A DNA stretch of 64,000 nt from Theristus sp. LFF4_11. Taxonomy: Eukaryota; Nematoda; Chromadorea; Monhysterida; Xyalidae. The position numbers were made by a program, and so were the translations under genes. Below the pieces are notes generated by a model that searched no databases, was not told where the DNA came from, and was given only the letters and a program-made list of their open reading frames with translations. The DNA lies in assembly GCA_030248135.1 (NCBI GenBank), contig JASANC010003807.1, positions 1 to 64,000 of the forward strand. Reading direction: 5' to 3'. Shown here in pieces: positions 46,499 to 58,630 of the stretch; positions within the stretch are counted from its first letter, which is position 1; every line of letters starts with the position of its first letter.

Positions 46499-46981
46499 GT
46501 GATGATCGACTCGCGCATTGAAGTACTTGAGCGTCGCAAAGGCTAGTTCAACAAATTCCGATGCCGCTAAGGTGAGATAGAAGCAGAGAACTCACATTCA
46601 TGCATCGTTTTTCAGGATCTCGAAAGGTCGAAATTGCACTGTCTGCCACTGCAAGCGTAACTTCGTTGGTTGCTCGTTGCTGTTTCGCCTCGTGTCGTCA
46701 GCATGATCACACCGGTTTGTTGTTGAACTTGTTTCCGTGTTATTTGAGGTGAATTGAGAGGCAAAACACGAGACGTGATGTCGTCGGTGGGAAAATGGGG
46801 TCGCCGAAACCAAGTCTGAAATTTTCACCCTCCTCCCATATGAGTGGGGGTCATATGGTAAGTCGGTGGCTCCTCAGATGGTGATATTCGGACTCCCTGA
46901 AAAATTCTGAACAACTTTGATTTAAAAAAAAATTTTAAATTTTTTTTAAGAAAAAAATAGGAATTTTTTTTGACATCTCTA

Positions 46982-47312
46982 GGGTACCGTGCTCGAACAC
47001 AAAAGACTTCACCAATTTGACCCCAAAAACGTACCATTTGCACATACATACATACCAGTTAGATTTTTGGTTGTTAGAAAAATTTTGCCTATTTTTACTA
47101 TGTGCAAACAATTTTAAGCAATTTTTACCTCCCCCCTCTACTCTTACGATTTTGGGTCGACACCCCCCAACAGGGTCGACATCCCCCACCTGGAAAAACA
47201 CCCACCCCGAAATTTCGGGTTACTCCCAAGCGAAATCGCCAAAAGCCCAAAAATCGGGCTCGACACTTGACCGAGCCCTCCCCCCTCCCCCCCCCCCCCA
47301 CTAAAACAACTA
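46982..47312. repeat. G/C-run repeat with a family A-like right end
   Basis: C runs, CGACACCCCCCAACAGGG-type blocks and a terminal ACTAAAACAACTATG resemble family A and D material. No left terminus was found. It abuts the first exon of the Tudor protein gene. Confidence 0.45.
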
Positions 47313-47362
47313 TGTTGTGTTGACGTTTGAGTTGGTCGCTTGAGTACCGCCGACTTTGAGAG

Positions 47363-50300
47363 ATGTATCGGTCGCATTCGTTGGCGGACGTTTGGTCGCT
47401 TCCGCAGAAATGTCTGATTTCATGTTTCTCGAGCTGGAATGATTTCACCATTATTCGAGCGACTGATTACCACGAGCGTGAGTTTCATTCACATGTGTGT
47501 TGTGTGTTTCGCATCGCGTCCGTTCCAGGCTTAGTATACTTGCAAAAACGCAGACCACTGCCGAAGTCATCACTTTATTCTGACTCCAAAAGCACCCTTT
47601 TACCATCAAATAGGTAAACTCCATATATCTCAAACAAAAATAACCCTACGAAACCAATGTACAGTCGAACTCTGTCGAACCAGTGACGTGTTGTGGTTTG
47701 CAGTGACAAGTGAACCAGTGACATGTCGTGTCGAACCAGTGACAGAAAGCATGCATCACGTGATCAGCAGATTTCCTACAATTTACAGTGCGACTGTACT
47801 TTTTGTATCATCTAATATTTTGTTTCTGCGACACAATTCGTTTGCAGACGTCGAAGGGAAATCAGTTTCATGTAGGGTTGGCACAGGAAAGGTTTTTTTC
47901 GTTTTAGGTTTTTTGTTTTTTTGAAAAATAAAAACGGTTTTTTACCTTAAAATTTTCATTCGTAGTCAAATAAATTTGTTTGATTGATAAATGTAAATTA
48001 TATTTTTGAAAAACGGTGAGTGATGTGTAAGCTGAGGTGAGATATTTTGAGAGCTTTGTGTAAGGGTCAGTGAATACGATGAGAAAGGTGAGGCAAAGGA
48101 TGAGACTGATGAGATGTTGTGATTTGAAAGGGTATGATGAATGTTATTTTTAAGAATACGTTTATTTGAGTTCTGAATTGTTGGTATATGTTTTTTATTT
48201 TGTTTTTTTATTGAATAGGATTTTTGTTTGTGGTGTTTTTTGTTTTTTTGTTTTTCATGTTTGATGCTGCAATTCAAAATGCCCACAGTGACTCAGAGAC
48301 ATATGGGTTCGTTCAGCAATTTTGAATGGCCGAGTCAAGCGTAAAACTGTTTAGATATCTGTGCACGCATTGAAGAGCGCTGTGCACGTGTGAGCTGCAT
48401 TTCAGTGACGACCAGTTTTTGTGAGCACGTGCATGCGACCAGCGAGCAGTCGGCGACGGAGCTGCGTGCGGAGCAGTTGGTGCCCGGCGGCGCGTGTGTC
48501 GTGCTCGACACAGAAACCAACGGTCGCCCTCGGTGGACACGCGCGCTCGTCGGTGCACAGCTGCTTGCTGTTGTCGTTGCCGTTGCACAGTTCTCGGATA
48601 CTTGTTTTCAGTACTTCGTATGGTCCAGTAATATGAAAAAAAAGAATCTGGTTACCGTATATTGGTTTTTTATCATAGAAAGAAGACAAATTGAATAGGG
48701 TTCAATCGGTCTCTTATTAAAGGCCCCCCTCCCCTTACCTGCCACCATATCTCAACTGACACTCTCAATTAATCTCACTGTTGTGCGTTTGTGTTGACCG
48801 ACAGCAGCCATTGCAGTTCACACAGCTTGCAGTTTGAAACAAAAAAAAACAGAAGCGGCGAATGTCAGTGTTGTGCTGCAGATTGAGCGTGTGACTGCGT
48901 CGAGCGGCAGTGTGTCTGTGTTGTTCGTGGACGTCGGCGACGTGAAGACAGTGCCCCTGAGGCACGTTCGATCGCTGCCACCGCAACTCGCCACACGCCC
49001 GCCGTTCGCCTACCGCTGCTGCTGTGATGCTCAAGACGGTTGGGGGGCACAAGGGCATGCTCAACGATTGGTCAAGTCCATGTGTAATAATGGAAACACA
49101 AACAACTTGATTTGCTGCACTAAAACTGTGAACGTTGCTTGAATACGGCTACGATTGATTGAGCTCATGTGCTTGCTCCTGGCTTGCTGCCTTAAAATGT
49201 CATAACGTATCGCAGCAATGAAACATGCCTATTTTCTCGGTGCATTCCAACTGGCGTGCACGCCACAGACCTTTGAACGTTGTGTCACTTGTTGTTTGGT
49301 TACGTCAGTGGATGCGTCCGTGGAGCGTCTCGTGCACACTGGTGCAACGGTGCACGTGCTGGTGACGCTGTTGGGCGACCAGTTGCAGCAGCCCTGCTCC
49401 GCCTCAACCAAGGTCTTCCCGTTGTACCGCGTAAAACTGAGGTGCATTCACGATCAGCAGCCCCAAAACGTCAACTCGTCCACGAATCACACTGTGTGTT
49501 TTTTTGGAACCACATTTCTTTACTTATGGTTGGTTTGGTTGTAGCAATTTTAGGCTCTAATCCTGCTGGAATGTCAAGTCAAAGAACAAAAATCAGGTTT
49601 TTTTCAAGCAAGGCTGCTATACACTGCACTAGGTTTATTGTTCAGACAGCCGCCACTGTCGCGCCGCTGCAAAATTCAACCGGCGCTCTGGTTCAGCCGA
49701 GTTCAAAGGTTTGCTTCTCATTGTTTTATTCTTTTATTTTTATATTCATGGTTTGCTTCGAGAAACTTCTCACTGTCATTATTGCAGCCGATGGACAAGG
49801 GCGATAAGATTGGCAAGGATGGCAAAACACTCGGTCGTGGCAATCTGCGTTACGGTGGGTAAATTCTTTTTCTTCTGTTTTTGGGGGAGAAATTAAACAA
49901 AAGCCAGCAGTTTTGCAGAAGGCCGTGCGGTGATGTCGCACGTGTACAGCACGTGCATGTTTGCGTCGTATGAGGCGCGCTCGGGGAGAACGGTGAGTGC
50001 TCTGGTGACTGTGGACAACTTGTGAATCTGGTGATTGCAACGATCTTCAGTTTCCGTCATTGTTGTCACTTGATTTTGGTTGCGCAAACAAAACAAAACT
50101 CGTGTGAATCGAACGCAGACGGCCTCGATCGTGCCGGGACAGACGTTGCTGAACGACGGGAAACTGCCGAGCGAACATCTGAACGTGTTGTTTGAAGTGG
50201 GCGATGAGATACAGGTGCATTGACAAAAAACGGGCACACAGGCGAACGTGCATCTGAAACAGCATTGAAACCGTCGTTTTGGGTTTTTGACACGAACACT

Positions 50301-53300
50301 GGTTTTTGTACTCTCCACTGCAGCTAACAGCGCAAGCGTCGTTCGCTTGTGACCAGAACGACTACGTCAGCGAGCTCGAGCATCATGCGATCGCCATCAG
50401 GACGAAATGGGCGCCAGCCAAGCCGATCGTGGTCAGTGCCGCTGGACTGGTCCTTGTGCTTCTGGTGATACGCCAGGTTGGTGTTTGTTCAAACATGCAT
50501 TTTGCGTTTGCGGATACCAGGCGCACGCGGTGGTCACGAGCGTCAAGGAGCCGCTGCTGCTGCTGTATTGTCGCACGTTCGACGTCGAGATCACGGCCGA
50601 CGTGCGTGGCTGCCGGTTCACGGGAGGTCTGCGGAGCAACTGTGATTATGGTTCGTCAGCAGAAAAAAACGGTTCTGTAAAAATGCAACTTCTTACAGCC
50701 ACTGACGAAACAAGCAGAACACTGATGCCGCATTTGACGGTGGTCGTGCGCTTTGCGGCCAACGCAACCGGCCAGTACTTCGCGGTGAGACCCGTGGTCG
50801 TGCTGCCCGTATATGGATCCGAAATCCTACGTCAGTTCGATGTATTTCAGTGTTGTATAGGCACTTAAAATGACAGAGACCCACTCGACGGCGACTGTTC
50901 ACCTTTCTAAAAAAGCCCTGGCTAAAAACAGCGCCTAAAATACTGTTCGTTCGTTCGTACATGATTTCTTCGAATGAAACAACTTCTTGCAGCGTACGTT
51001 GGCGTGATGTACACGGTCTACCCAGAGTTTTCCGTGGTTCTGTACAACGACAACAGTGACCGAACCAAGAATCTGCCGTTTCGTTACGTGCACGTGCTGA
51101 ATGAGACCGTGAAAGCGTCCGGCATTCCGAAACACGATTGGTTAGAGCACTGCGTCCGAATATACAATCGTTCTGTTTGCTACCTTTTTGGTTCCTGCAC
51201 TTCAAATCTTTTGTAGACCGGTTGCAGCGCTGCTCTCAAGTCTTTCAAATGAATCAGACTGCCTTTTGCGGAGAAATGTTTTCTAGCGTGTTTCCTCCAT
51301 GATATCCCCCCATTGGTTGATCCATTCCAAACGCCCTGACAGCCGGTGTTAAGCGTGTTTTTCCAAACTGGCAACCTGTGCGTGGCAGGTATGGGCGCCG
51401 TGTGCGTTTCGTGGCGTGCTGCGACCAGCCGAGCGGCCACCACGAGCACGACGACGACACCAGCGGCATTGCACATCGCTACAAGGCAGCGCTCGCTCTC
51501 ATTGATGCTGACGAGCCGAGGACACCAACCTACAGGTGCAGTCTGCAGTCTGCTTGATCGCCGAGTTGTGTTTACTCGAGCGCATTACTGTAAAACCCTG
51601 TTTCTTTCACCCATGCAACTATTCTTCAAATCTGATATCACCCTATCATGAGTCCTTTGTTGTGACGTGTTTGTTGCCGTGTTCAGCCAGGAAGGCATTT
51701 TCAAAGCGAAGCCCGTGACCGACAGCAGCGCAGCACACCGACACACGGCTGCGAGCGGCCCAAGCAGCAGCCAATCAGCGGCGCGCGCGAACAGCCCGAG
51801 CACAATTGTGCCAGATGCGGTCATCAAAGAGTGGCGGTGAGAGCGGCTGTGGTGCACAACTATTGATTCACAGCACTTTTGCAGCTGTATGAGTTGTATG
51901 ACCAAGATATTGAAAGCTGATTGAGTGGATCATGTTTCCGGAAGAAAGCAACGTTTCAATTTTGTGAGGTTCCCTGCACGAACGATCTGTTGATGGCAAT
52001 CCATTGTTTTTAATTTTGCAGTGCTATCGAAACGAGCCAGACTGTGCCGACGACGAGCACAGACGCAGCCTCGAGCGTTGATCTGTGCGATTTGCTGAGC
52101 GGGACACGCTTGGATGCAACGTCGCAAAAGGCGAACACACGCGTGCAGCAGCAATACCCGCTGTCACTCGAGGTATCACTGTCAGATGAGGTCTTTCGAT
52201 CGGGTTTGCTTGTTGATTGGCTGCTGCAAAGCACCGTTTTTTTTGACCGCCATATTTTGTGGCTTCGGTTTATCAGGAGGAGGGAGAAATGACGAAGCGT
52301 ACGATTGAAGCGTCGAAACGTGCTGCTTCGGCGTCAAACGAGGTTTGTTGTGGCTCAGTGTTGTGGCTTATGTCAAAAAGTTAGCATTTATGAGCTGTAT
52401 CTGTGTGTGGTAATTGAATCAATGCTGAAACAGGAAACGAAAATCATTGGCGAGCCGTCGAGCACCGTGACTGCAAATACGACAGTAGGTTTATTTCTGT
52501 TGGCGGTTAAGCGGCATTCATGAAGCAGTATTTAGGGACGCATTAGCTGTGTTTTATGATGGCTGCGCCCTGCGTATCACTAGAGATTGCTTTACGAATG
52601 CGAATGCCCCTTTTCGTTTGTGTGGTTACAATGACTTTGATTGCTTTTTGTTGCGCTGTTAGTTCATAGTTCATGTCTATTTTTGTGGAAACGCACATGT
52701 TCGTTGAAAGGAGCAATGATTGATGTTCAGGGGGCAACAGCAGCTGCACTCGCACACGCACGTCCGTTCCCATCCGCCAGCAATGCCGCAGAGGCAACGA
52801 AAACGAGCACACATTCAGTTGCAGCCAGCCAACCAGCAGCTCAGAGTGTTGCTCGTCACCGAACGACGAACGACACAACGCAAGCACAAGGCTGGCTCTG
52901 TGACGTCACTGAGATCACGAACGTCAACGAGCACGATCAACTGAAACAGGCGATACAGCGCAGCCTCGACGAACAACGACGATGCGAACAGGTGGGCACA
53001 GACGCATTTGAACGGGGCACACCGCTGATTGGCTGTGTATCACTGCGGCAAGTTGATTGGCTGAACACGGCCGCTTGATTACATTTAGCTTCAGCGCTGT
53101 TCTTTGTTCACTACAATCACGGGTTGCGAATGACTTGCATGTATTCTTTGTAGGAACGAGCACAGCGAGAAGACGAAGACCTGCGGCGTGCGTTGGAGGC
53201 ATCCATTCAGGCGGAATGTTCGGTTCGTTGGGGAGTGGCTGTGTGTGATGACACGATTGCAAGGGTGCTCGCCTCTGAACAGTAAAATGCACACAACTGT

Positions 53301-54748
53301 GCGCTTGCGTTCACGTCACATTCAGTCTGAGCTAATGAAACGTGTCGAGAACCAGCTCCCGATGCGACAAGTTGATTTGAGTGTTGTTCATGCGAGCGGC
53401 TGCATTGCAGGCTTGGCGCCGAACAGCCTCACCCGGTGGCGTGCGTCCGCTGCCAGTCATGACCGATGAGGCGCCGCTGGGCGCAGAGCGCGTGCGTCCG
53501 CAAGCACGTGACCTGCTCTCGGATGCCTGCCCGCGGCTGCCAGTGGAGCCACTGCAGCCGGATGTGATGCTCATATCGTTGCAGGACACTGACGCTGCAC
53601 CTGGCGCCCTAACTGTTCGCATTTGCGTTTGCCTAATGCTTTTTGGGTTCTGTTAGGGCGTGTGCTTGTGTTCATGCACGAATGTGCGCGTGGAATGTCC
53701 AAGACACCAACAATTCGAAGAAGCAACTTATACTGCTTGTGGCAAAAAGTTGTTTTTTGGAAATGGAAACGGTCCATACCAAAAACCGTTACCAAAAGTT
53801 TTTTGCTGAAAATAATGATCTTTTTCACAGAAATATATGTTGTCCGTCTTTTTTTCACGTCTAGTCATGCGCCCGGTTCAACTCTGGCTGAGCTTTATCA
53901 CAATTCTTTTCGCAACTTTCATTGCAGAAACAAGAAAACGGCGCAGTGGGCACCTCGATGCAGGAGCTGATGGACGACTTCGTGATGCGCTGCAACGGCA
54001 GCAACGAGGCGCCCTCGGTGTCGCAGTGCGAGCGATTGCCGCCAGTGCACTCGCAGCTGCCTTCGTCAGACACGGCACAGTCCACGGCGCCAACAGACAC
54101 TCAACCGGAGCTACCTGCATCGATTGTGGGTCGTCGCATGGTTTCGTTTGATTATTGGCTTTTTTTTTAATTTCACTGCTTCCCGTTGACTTTTCAATTT
54201 GAGTGCAGTGACATTCTGATTGTTTTGTGACGTTGTGTCAGTCAGATTATAACAGATGGGCTGCACCGGATTGCAGTGTGATGTGCGTGTGTCGTTCGTT
54301 TGCAGACTGTCCGCCCGGAGCACTACGGCATCACCATGGCGCACGAGGCGTTTTGTGCGTTGTGCGCGCAGATCAGCGAACTGGCACGACTCTCGAAAGC
54401 TGACGTCTCTGCTGCTCTTCTTTCTTTTTTTTGTGCTAAACAATTACAAACCTTATTGAAAGGGAATGTACAACCAGTTTCTTTTTAGTTCGGTGTGTTT
54501 GGCGAGCGAAACAGCTGAGGAACTGTTGTATGTATTTGATGACAGGGGTGATCAAATCATCACCAAAAGCGAGAGATATGAGAATGTTATCGGTGTACAA
54601 CAGTTCTTTGATTGTGATCAGATTAGTTTCACACTTGCAGGCTTTACAAACGCTGCGCGCAATCAGCCGAAACAGCACCGACCCAAAACGCTTCGATTTC
54701 ATTTTGGAGCTGCTCGAGCAGACCCGTGCTTCTCAATCGATTGGTTGA
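47363..54748 (+). CDS. Tudor domain, three beta-rich repeats and two UIMs (952 aa, 23 exons)
   Basis: Exons start/end: 47363-47477, 48406-48548, 48882-49038, 49309-49430, 49646-49708, 49788-49854, 49919-49992, 50119-50214, 50324-50431, 50521-50650, 50699-50830, 50993-51140, 51389-51535, 51687-51836, 52022-52172, 52277-52342, 52434-52484, 52731-52991, 53154-53222, 53411-53614, 53928-54125, 54306-54404 and 54641-54748. Phases agree at all 22 junctions. An extended Tudor domain (about 25-165) has VVLDTETNGRPRWTRALIER, VLFVDVGD and LRHVRSLP then RPPFAYRC; such domains bind methylated arginine or lysine. Three related beta-rich units follow (about 222-318, 316-402, 403-500), OB or cold-shock-like by eye. 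Polar low-complexity sequence leads to two ubiquitin-interacting motifs (LKQAIQRSLDEQ, 711-722; DLRRALEASIQAE, 736-748). A helical tail ends at 952. The complete architecture is unfamiliar to me. It could be two genes split near 49790, though phase argues for one. The exon 4 end could also be 49412. Confidence 0.72.
47662..47796. mobile_element. Short TA-flanked MITE (135 bp)
   Basis: CAGTCGAACTCTG to CAGTGCGACTG with TA on both sides, and GTCGAACCAGTGAC repeated inside. It lies in intron 1 of the Tudor/UIM gene. The terminus is shared with 17109-18452. Confidence 0.65.
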
Positions 54749-55325
54749 CGTTTGCGAGAATTCACAATCACGCTGCTGATGTTTTGTCATTCCAATTCAC
54801 AGTATTTTTTCTTCTTCTCATTCGTCATTTCTTTGGTTGGAAACCGTTTTTGTTTTGTGTAGTGATGGGTTTTATGTGCAATGCAGTGGTGATTTTACTG
54901 TTTTGCCTTGTTGTCGGGTGCTGCTCGGGTACCACTTGCCATCGTCCTCGTTGGTGCTGTGTTCTCAAGTGATCAAATTGACTTTCTTATCTTTCGTACC
55001 GGTATGAATGGTTTTTGTAGGTACGTTTAGAATAGAGTAGGTGCTGCAGTCGGTTGTATCTTCTGCGTGGTGTAATTTCCATTGCATATGAGTGTTTCCG
55101 AGCAATTTACTGAATTTCCATAGTCGATTTGAATAAACTGTGTAGTCTGAAACGCTTGTGCTGTCTCAAATGAGTGAAAAACTGTTAGCGCCGTGAGCTG
55201 TTTGCAGTTGAACTTAGTAAACAGTGTACTTTTTAGCATGAATTAACATTGGTTTATGAATTATGAAACGCCATTAACACCTGCTGGCTGATCAGATAAG
55301 TGACAAACTTATTTGGTTTGTTTGG

Positions 55326-55339
55326 TAATTTCAGGCGAA
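55326..55339 (+). promoter_or_regulatory. Possible trans-splice acceptor before SPRYD7
   Basis: GGTAATTTCAG|GCGAA precedes the start codon directly. With the upstream gene ending 592 bp away on the same strand, a spliced-leader site or a 5'-UTR intron acceptor are both possible. Confidence 0.35.
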
Positions 55340-56891
55340 ATGACTTCCTGTTTTGGAGGTTTGTTGGAATGCTGTCAAGGTCCGAGCTACACTGCGACAG
55401 CGAGCTACGCGCAGTTGAACGACGCATTGGGTGTGCAATTGGACACCAGTGCTATTGGCAAGTTTTTTACAATTTTCTTTTAAAAACTTCTTGGGTTGTT
55501 TTCTTTCAGGTGTTTTGAATAAATCCAGCTTGTCTGTTTCCCACGAATCTGCATGAAAATCAGATATAATTCTGGAGCGGAGTTTGTAATGCTCAGGTTT
55601 AGTTTTTGTGATTTGCCAAGTTTATTCAGTTCTCTCGAAGTTTGCTATTCCACTTGCAACAGTTGCATAATTCTCATGCGATAGATTGCTTGCTATACTC
55701 AAACTAAACGGCCATGTTCTCTTCAGGCTCAGACGTGGTGATTGTGAAGAACGGCCATCGTGTCTGCGGCACTGGTGGTGCACTCGGCAACGCCCCAATT
55801 GTACAGAACAAAGCGTACTTTGAGGCGAAAGTGCAGCAAACTGGTCAGTCTTCGTTGAATCGCGTTGAAATTGAAACAAATAAAAACTCACAATCCGCTG
55901 CTGTTTTGTTTTTTATTCTTGTATTTGGGGGTTTCTGGTGGTTGCTTTGCTTTCATTTACTTTTTTGTTATGATGTCGTTCATAATGCTCAGGCGTCTGG
56001 GCGATTGGTCTTGCAAACAAAGACGTGAATTTGAATGAACCAATGGGTGTCGATGAATCGTCGTGGGTGATCAAACAGGACTCTAAAGTGTACTCGAAAA
56101 ACACGGAAATCGGCGCTTTCAATGAACCCGTCGAAGAGGGTGACGTTATTGTAAGATGGGCTTTGCACTTTTTTGTCCTAGAAAGGGAGCGAGTTCTGGT
56201 TTTACAGAATTGCTTCATCTGTGAAAATTAAGTCGATCACAAAATTCCCAAATGTTCACAAAGCTAAAATCGGCGCAGTTTGCCTGTAGTTGCTTGGTAA
56301 TTTTTTTGTTTGATGCTAACTTCATCGCCATTCCAAAATCCGTTTGTCTGACCGCGAAATTTCCAGGGCATCACATACGATCACGATGAGTTGACATTCT
56401 ACAGAAATGGGCAGCCAACAAATTGTGTGATTCGAGGCATCAGGGCCCGTGATTTATATCCGGCGTTTTATGGTATGACCTATTTTTTTAAACGTGTCCC
56501 ACTGAAATGACGTCATGTGCCGCCAAACATGCGCTTGTCGTTCACAGCAAACCAGACTTTCCGTCTAGCCGATTTCTTCCCGCAAACAAATGGTGAATGT
56601 CGAATCAGTCACACCAAACTGACATTTTAGTGCCTGTACTTTGACAAACGGGCGTTTTTAAATCAAATACGTCATTTTAGTCCGGACACGTTTAAATAAA
56701 TCCACAATAGTTTAGTTCTTGTTTTGGACAAAATAGCTTGAGGATTTAGAAATTGAGAAACTGTTCTTTTCAATGGCAATCTGTTTGTTTCAGTTGCGGA
56801 TGGTGCCATACTGGACGTGAAGTTCAACCATTTCTGGCACGACGCACCCAGCGGCTTTGGTGAAATCATGCTGGAGCAAACGATTTTGTAG
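55340..56891 (+). CDS. SPRYD7: SPRY domain-containing protein 7 homologue (198 aa, 5 exons)
   Basis: Exons: 55340-55457, 55727-55843, 55993-56150, 56367-56472 and 56794-56891, all phase-consistent. Nearly the whole protein is a SPRY domain, a beta-sandwich protein-binding module. It matches vertebrate SPRYD7 along its length: VQLDTSAIGSDVVIVKNG, RVCGTGGALGNAP, QNKAYFEAKVQQTGVWAIGL, VNLNEPMG, EEGDVIGITYDHDELTFYRNG and LYPAFYVADGAILDVKF, ending FGEIMLEQTIL. Length is 198 against 196 in human. The cellular role of SPRYD7 is not established. The cysteine-rich N-terminus (CFGGLLECCQG) also resembles the human start. Intron 1 has a GC donor (G|GCAAGT). TTTCAG lies five bases before the start codon and could be a spliced-leader acceptor. 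Intron 4 holds a MITE (56485-56697). Confidence 0.92.
56485..56697. mobile_element. Short MITE with TGACGTCA ends, in SPRYD7 intron 4
   Basis: Ends AAACGTGTCCCACTGAAATG and its inverted partner CATTTTAGTCCGGACACGTTT-type sequence. It is the reverse homologue of 19459-19675. Confidence 0.68.
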
Positions 56892-57181
56892 GGGTTGCAG
56901 TTGAGTCTCTCGTCATCTTTGAGTCTCTCTCTCATTTGAGTCTTCCAATTTTCCGATGTTCAAGTCGATCAATCAAGATTTCAAACAGTTTAAGTGCAGT
57001 TTTCTAGCTTCCGCTATTTTTTGGAATTGTTTTATGGATTGGTTTTCAGGCGTCCGCTTTATATTCTATTCTTTTGTGCTGGTTCAGTGCAATTTATGTG
57101 AAACCATGGTGTAAGTGCAGTGTATTTCACTCATTGGATTGTTTTGCAATGTGAACCGTCCATCATGAATGCTCCACACTA

Positions 57182-57352
57182 CAGTTTATCTCGCTGATAT
57201 ATGCAACTAGCTGATTGGTTGGTCATAACAATTCTCAGCGCTGATTGGTTAGCCATGAGCAATTCTCAGCGCTTATTGGTTGGTAATGAGCAATTCTCAG
57301 CGCTAATTGGTTGGTCATTACGTCATGTTGCATATCTTTTTCAGATGGACTG
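57182..57352. mobile_element. Short TA-flanked MITE with tandem ATTGGTTGG repeats
   Basis: CAGTTTATCTCGCTGATATA to the inverted end AGATGGACTG, flanked by TA (57180-57181, 57353-57354). Inside are about four ~31-bp units containing CTGATTGGTTGGTCAT and CAATTCTCAGCG. Ends match the MITE at 2809-3569. Confidence 0.75.
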
Positions 57353-57354
57353 TA

Positions 57355-58630
57355 TATTTATTACAACAAGAACTTTTATCCATTTTTTCGTCCAAATGGG
57401 CAAAATAGGCTTTCAGAATTTATCACCTCATTCGTGATTCTTTTGTCGATAAAAATTCAAATCTGTAAACTGCTGCTCAATCTGAATCTCAAAATAGTAA
57501 ATTTCTATTGTCGAGGAAATTTCGACAGCCAATTCCAGTTTGGCTGTGTTTTAGATTAGATGAAATTATCCCAACGTTACCAAGGAATCGCGTGCAAAAG
57601 CCAAGAACAAGTTGCACCAGCAGACTTCGTGATTTCTTGTGTTTACTTGTTAGTTGTTACCACAAGAAACTTGAAACAATCCGAAGCGTGTACATAACAT
57701 ATGATCGCACAAACAAACCAGAAAACGAAATGATACAGCACTACAAAAATCATACACACAGATCCAAAGCAGTCTGATCCAGTTTTACCGTAATAAGAAG
57801 TGCAGCTAGCCGTTTGGCTGCTTTCTTGTGTTTCAGTGTCTCCGCTGTGCCACCCGGTATGACAATGCAAACGAACGAAAGACGCGCAGAAATGCAGCGC
57901 AAACGCTGACGTGTCAGTTTGCAATTTGCACCAACCAAGTGAGCCTGGGTACAACGTGCCCTTTTTGTTGTTGCGCAATCATCGTTTTTTTATGTTTGCC
58001 ACCTCGTGTGAGCGTCGCTTTCACCTCGCAACGTTTGATCAGTTTTATGTCCTTGCGTTCCGTTTGGCAGTTGTGTGCGATTTCAAAACCAGCTGTTGTG
58101 TCGCTCTCGCCACTTGTGCTGTGACTGCGTTATATTTTGAAAGCGAGTTTTTTGCATTGTGCTGCAACGTCTGTGCACTCAGTGCAGTGATCATACTGTC
58201 CGGGGTCTGGATGCTTCAACGCTCTCTGTTGTTTTCTTTGTGTGTGCTTTCTCGTTTGTTTCAGTGACTGATGATTGTTAGCACGCGGCAGCTGCCTTCA
58301 AATGATCAGTGTCGGTCCGCGATCATTCCAGGACAATTAGTTTGCTGTTGGAATTTCGCTGGATTTTAAAAAGTGTGAATTGGTTTTGCTGAAAGTTTAT
58401 GCTTTTTATCTTGAAAGTTGCGTGTCTGTTTCTCTGTTCTTTGAGGAATGCTGTTTGGTTTCATCGTTTCTTTCGTGCTCACCATTGGATGTACATTGGC
58501 GACGAAGACATGTGCATAGCCGAGAGAAATTTTTCATTGAACAATCTTTCCTTCATTCGTCTATTTTTAGTTTCTGGGCCGGAAACATATTATCTTCTTT
58601 ATTTTTGAATATTTTCTGGAGCTGACAATA
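57355..58630. other. Intergenic before the phosphatase gene, nothing recognised
   Basis: Coding-like exons with consistent splice sites were not found. This interval must hold the phosphatase promoter. Confidence 0.45.

Larger units (their letters stand above)
41999..46981. mobile_element. Outermost element of the 42-47 kb nest (family K)
   Basis: The left end is TAGAGATGTAACGGTC and the right end GACATCTCTA, each next to A/T homopolymer tracts. The flanks are GGGATACC and GGGTACC, so the duplication is only approximate. The interior, split by later insertions, resembles family E (GAAAGTTCAACAAAATTTTTC; TGAGCGTCGCAAAGGC). It contains a family A and a family D element. Confidence 0.65.

Noticed and set aside
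49280..49807. 175-residue frame across Tudor/UIM introns
   Set aside because: The conserved Tudor end uses another frame in 49309-49430. Only the part 49646-49708 is used as an exon.
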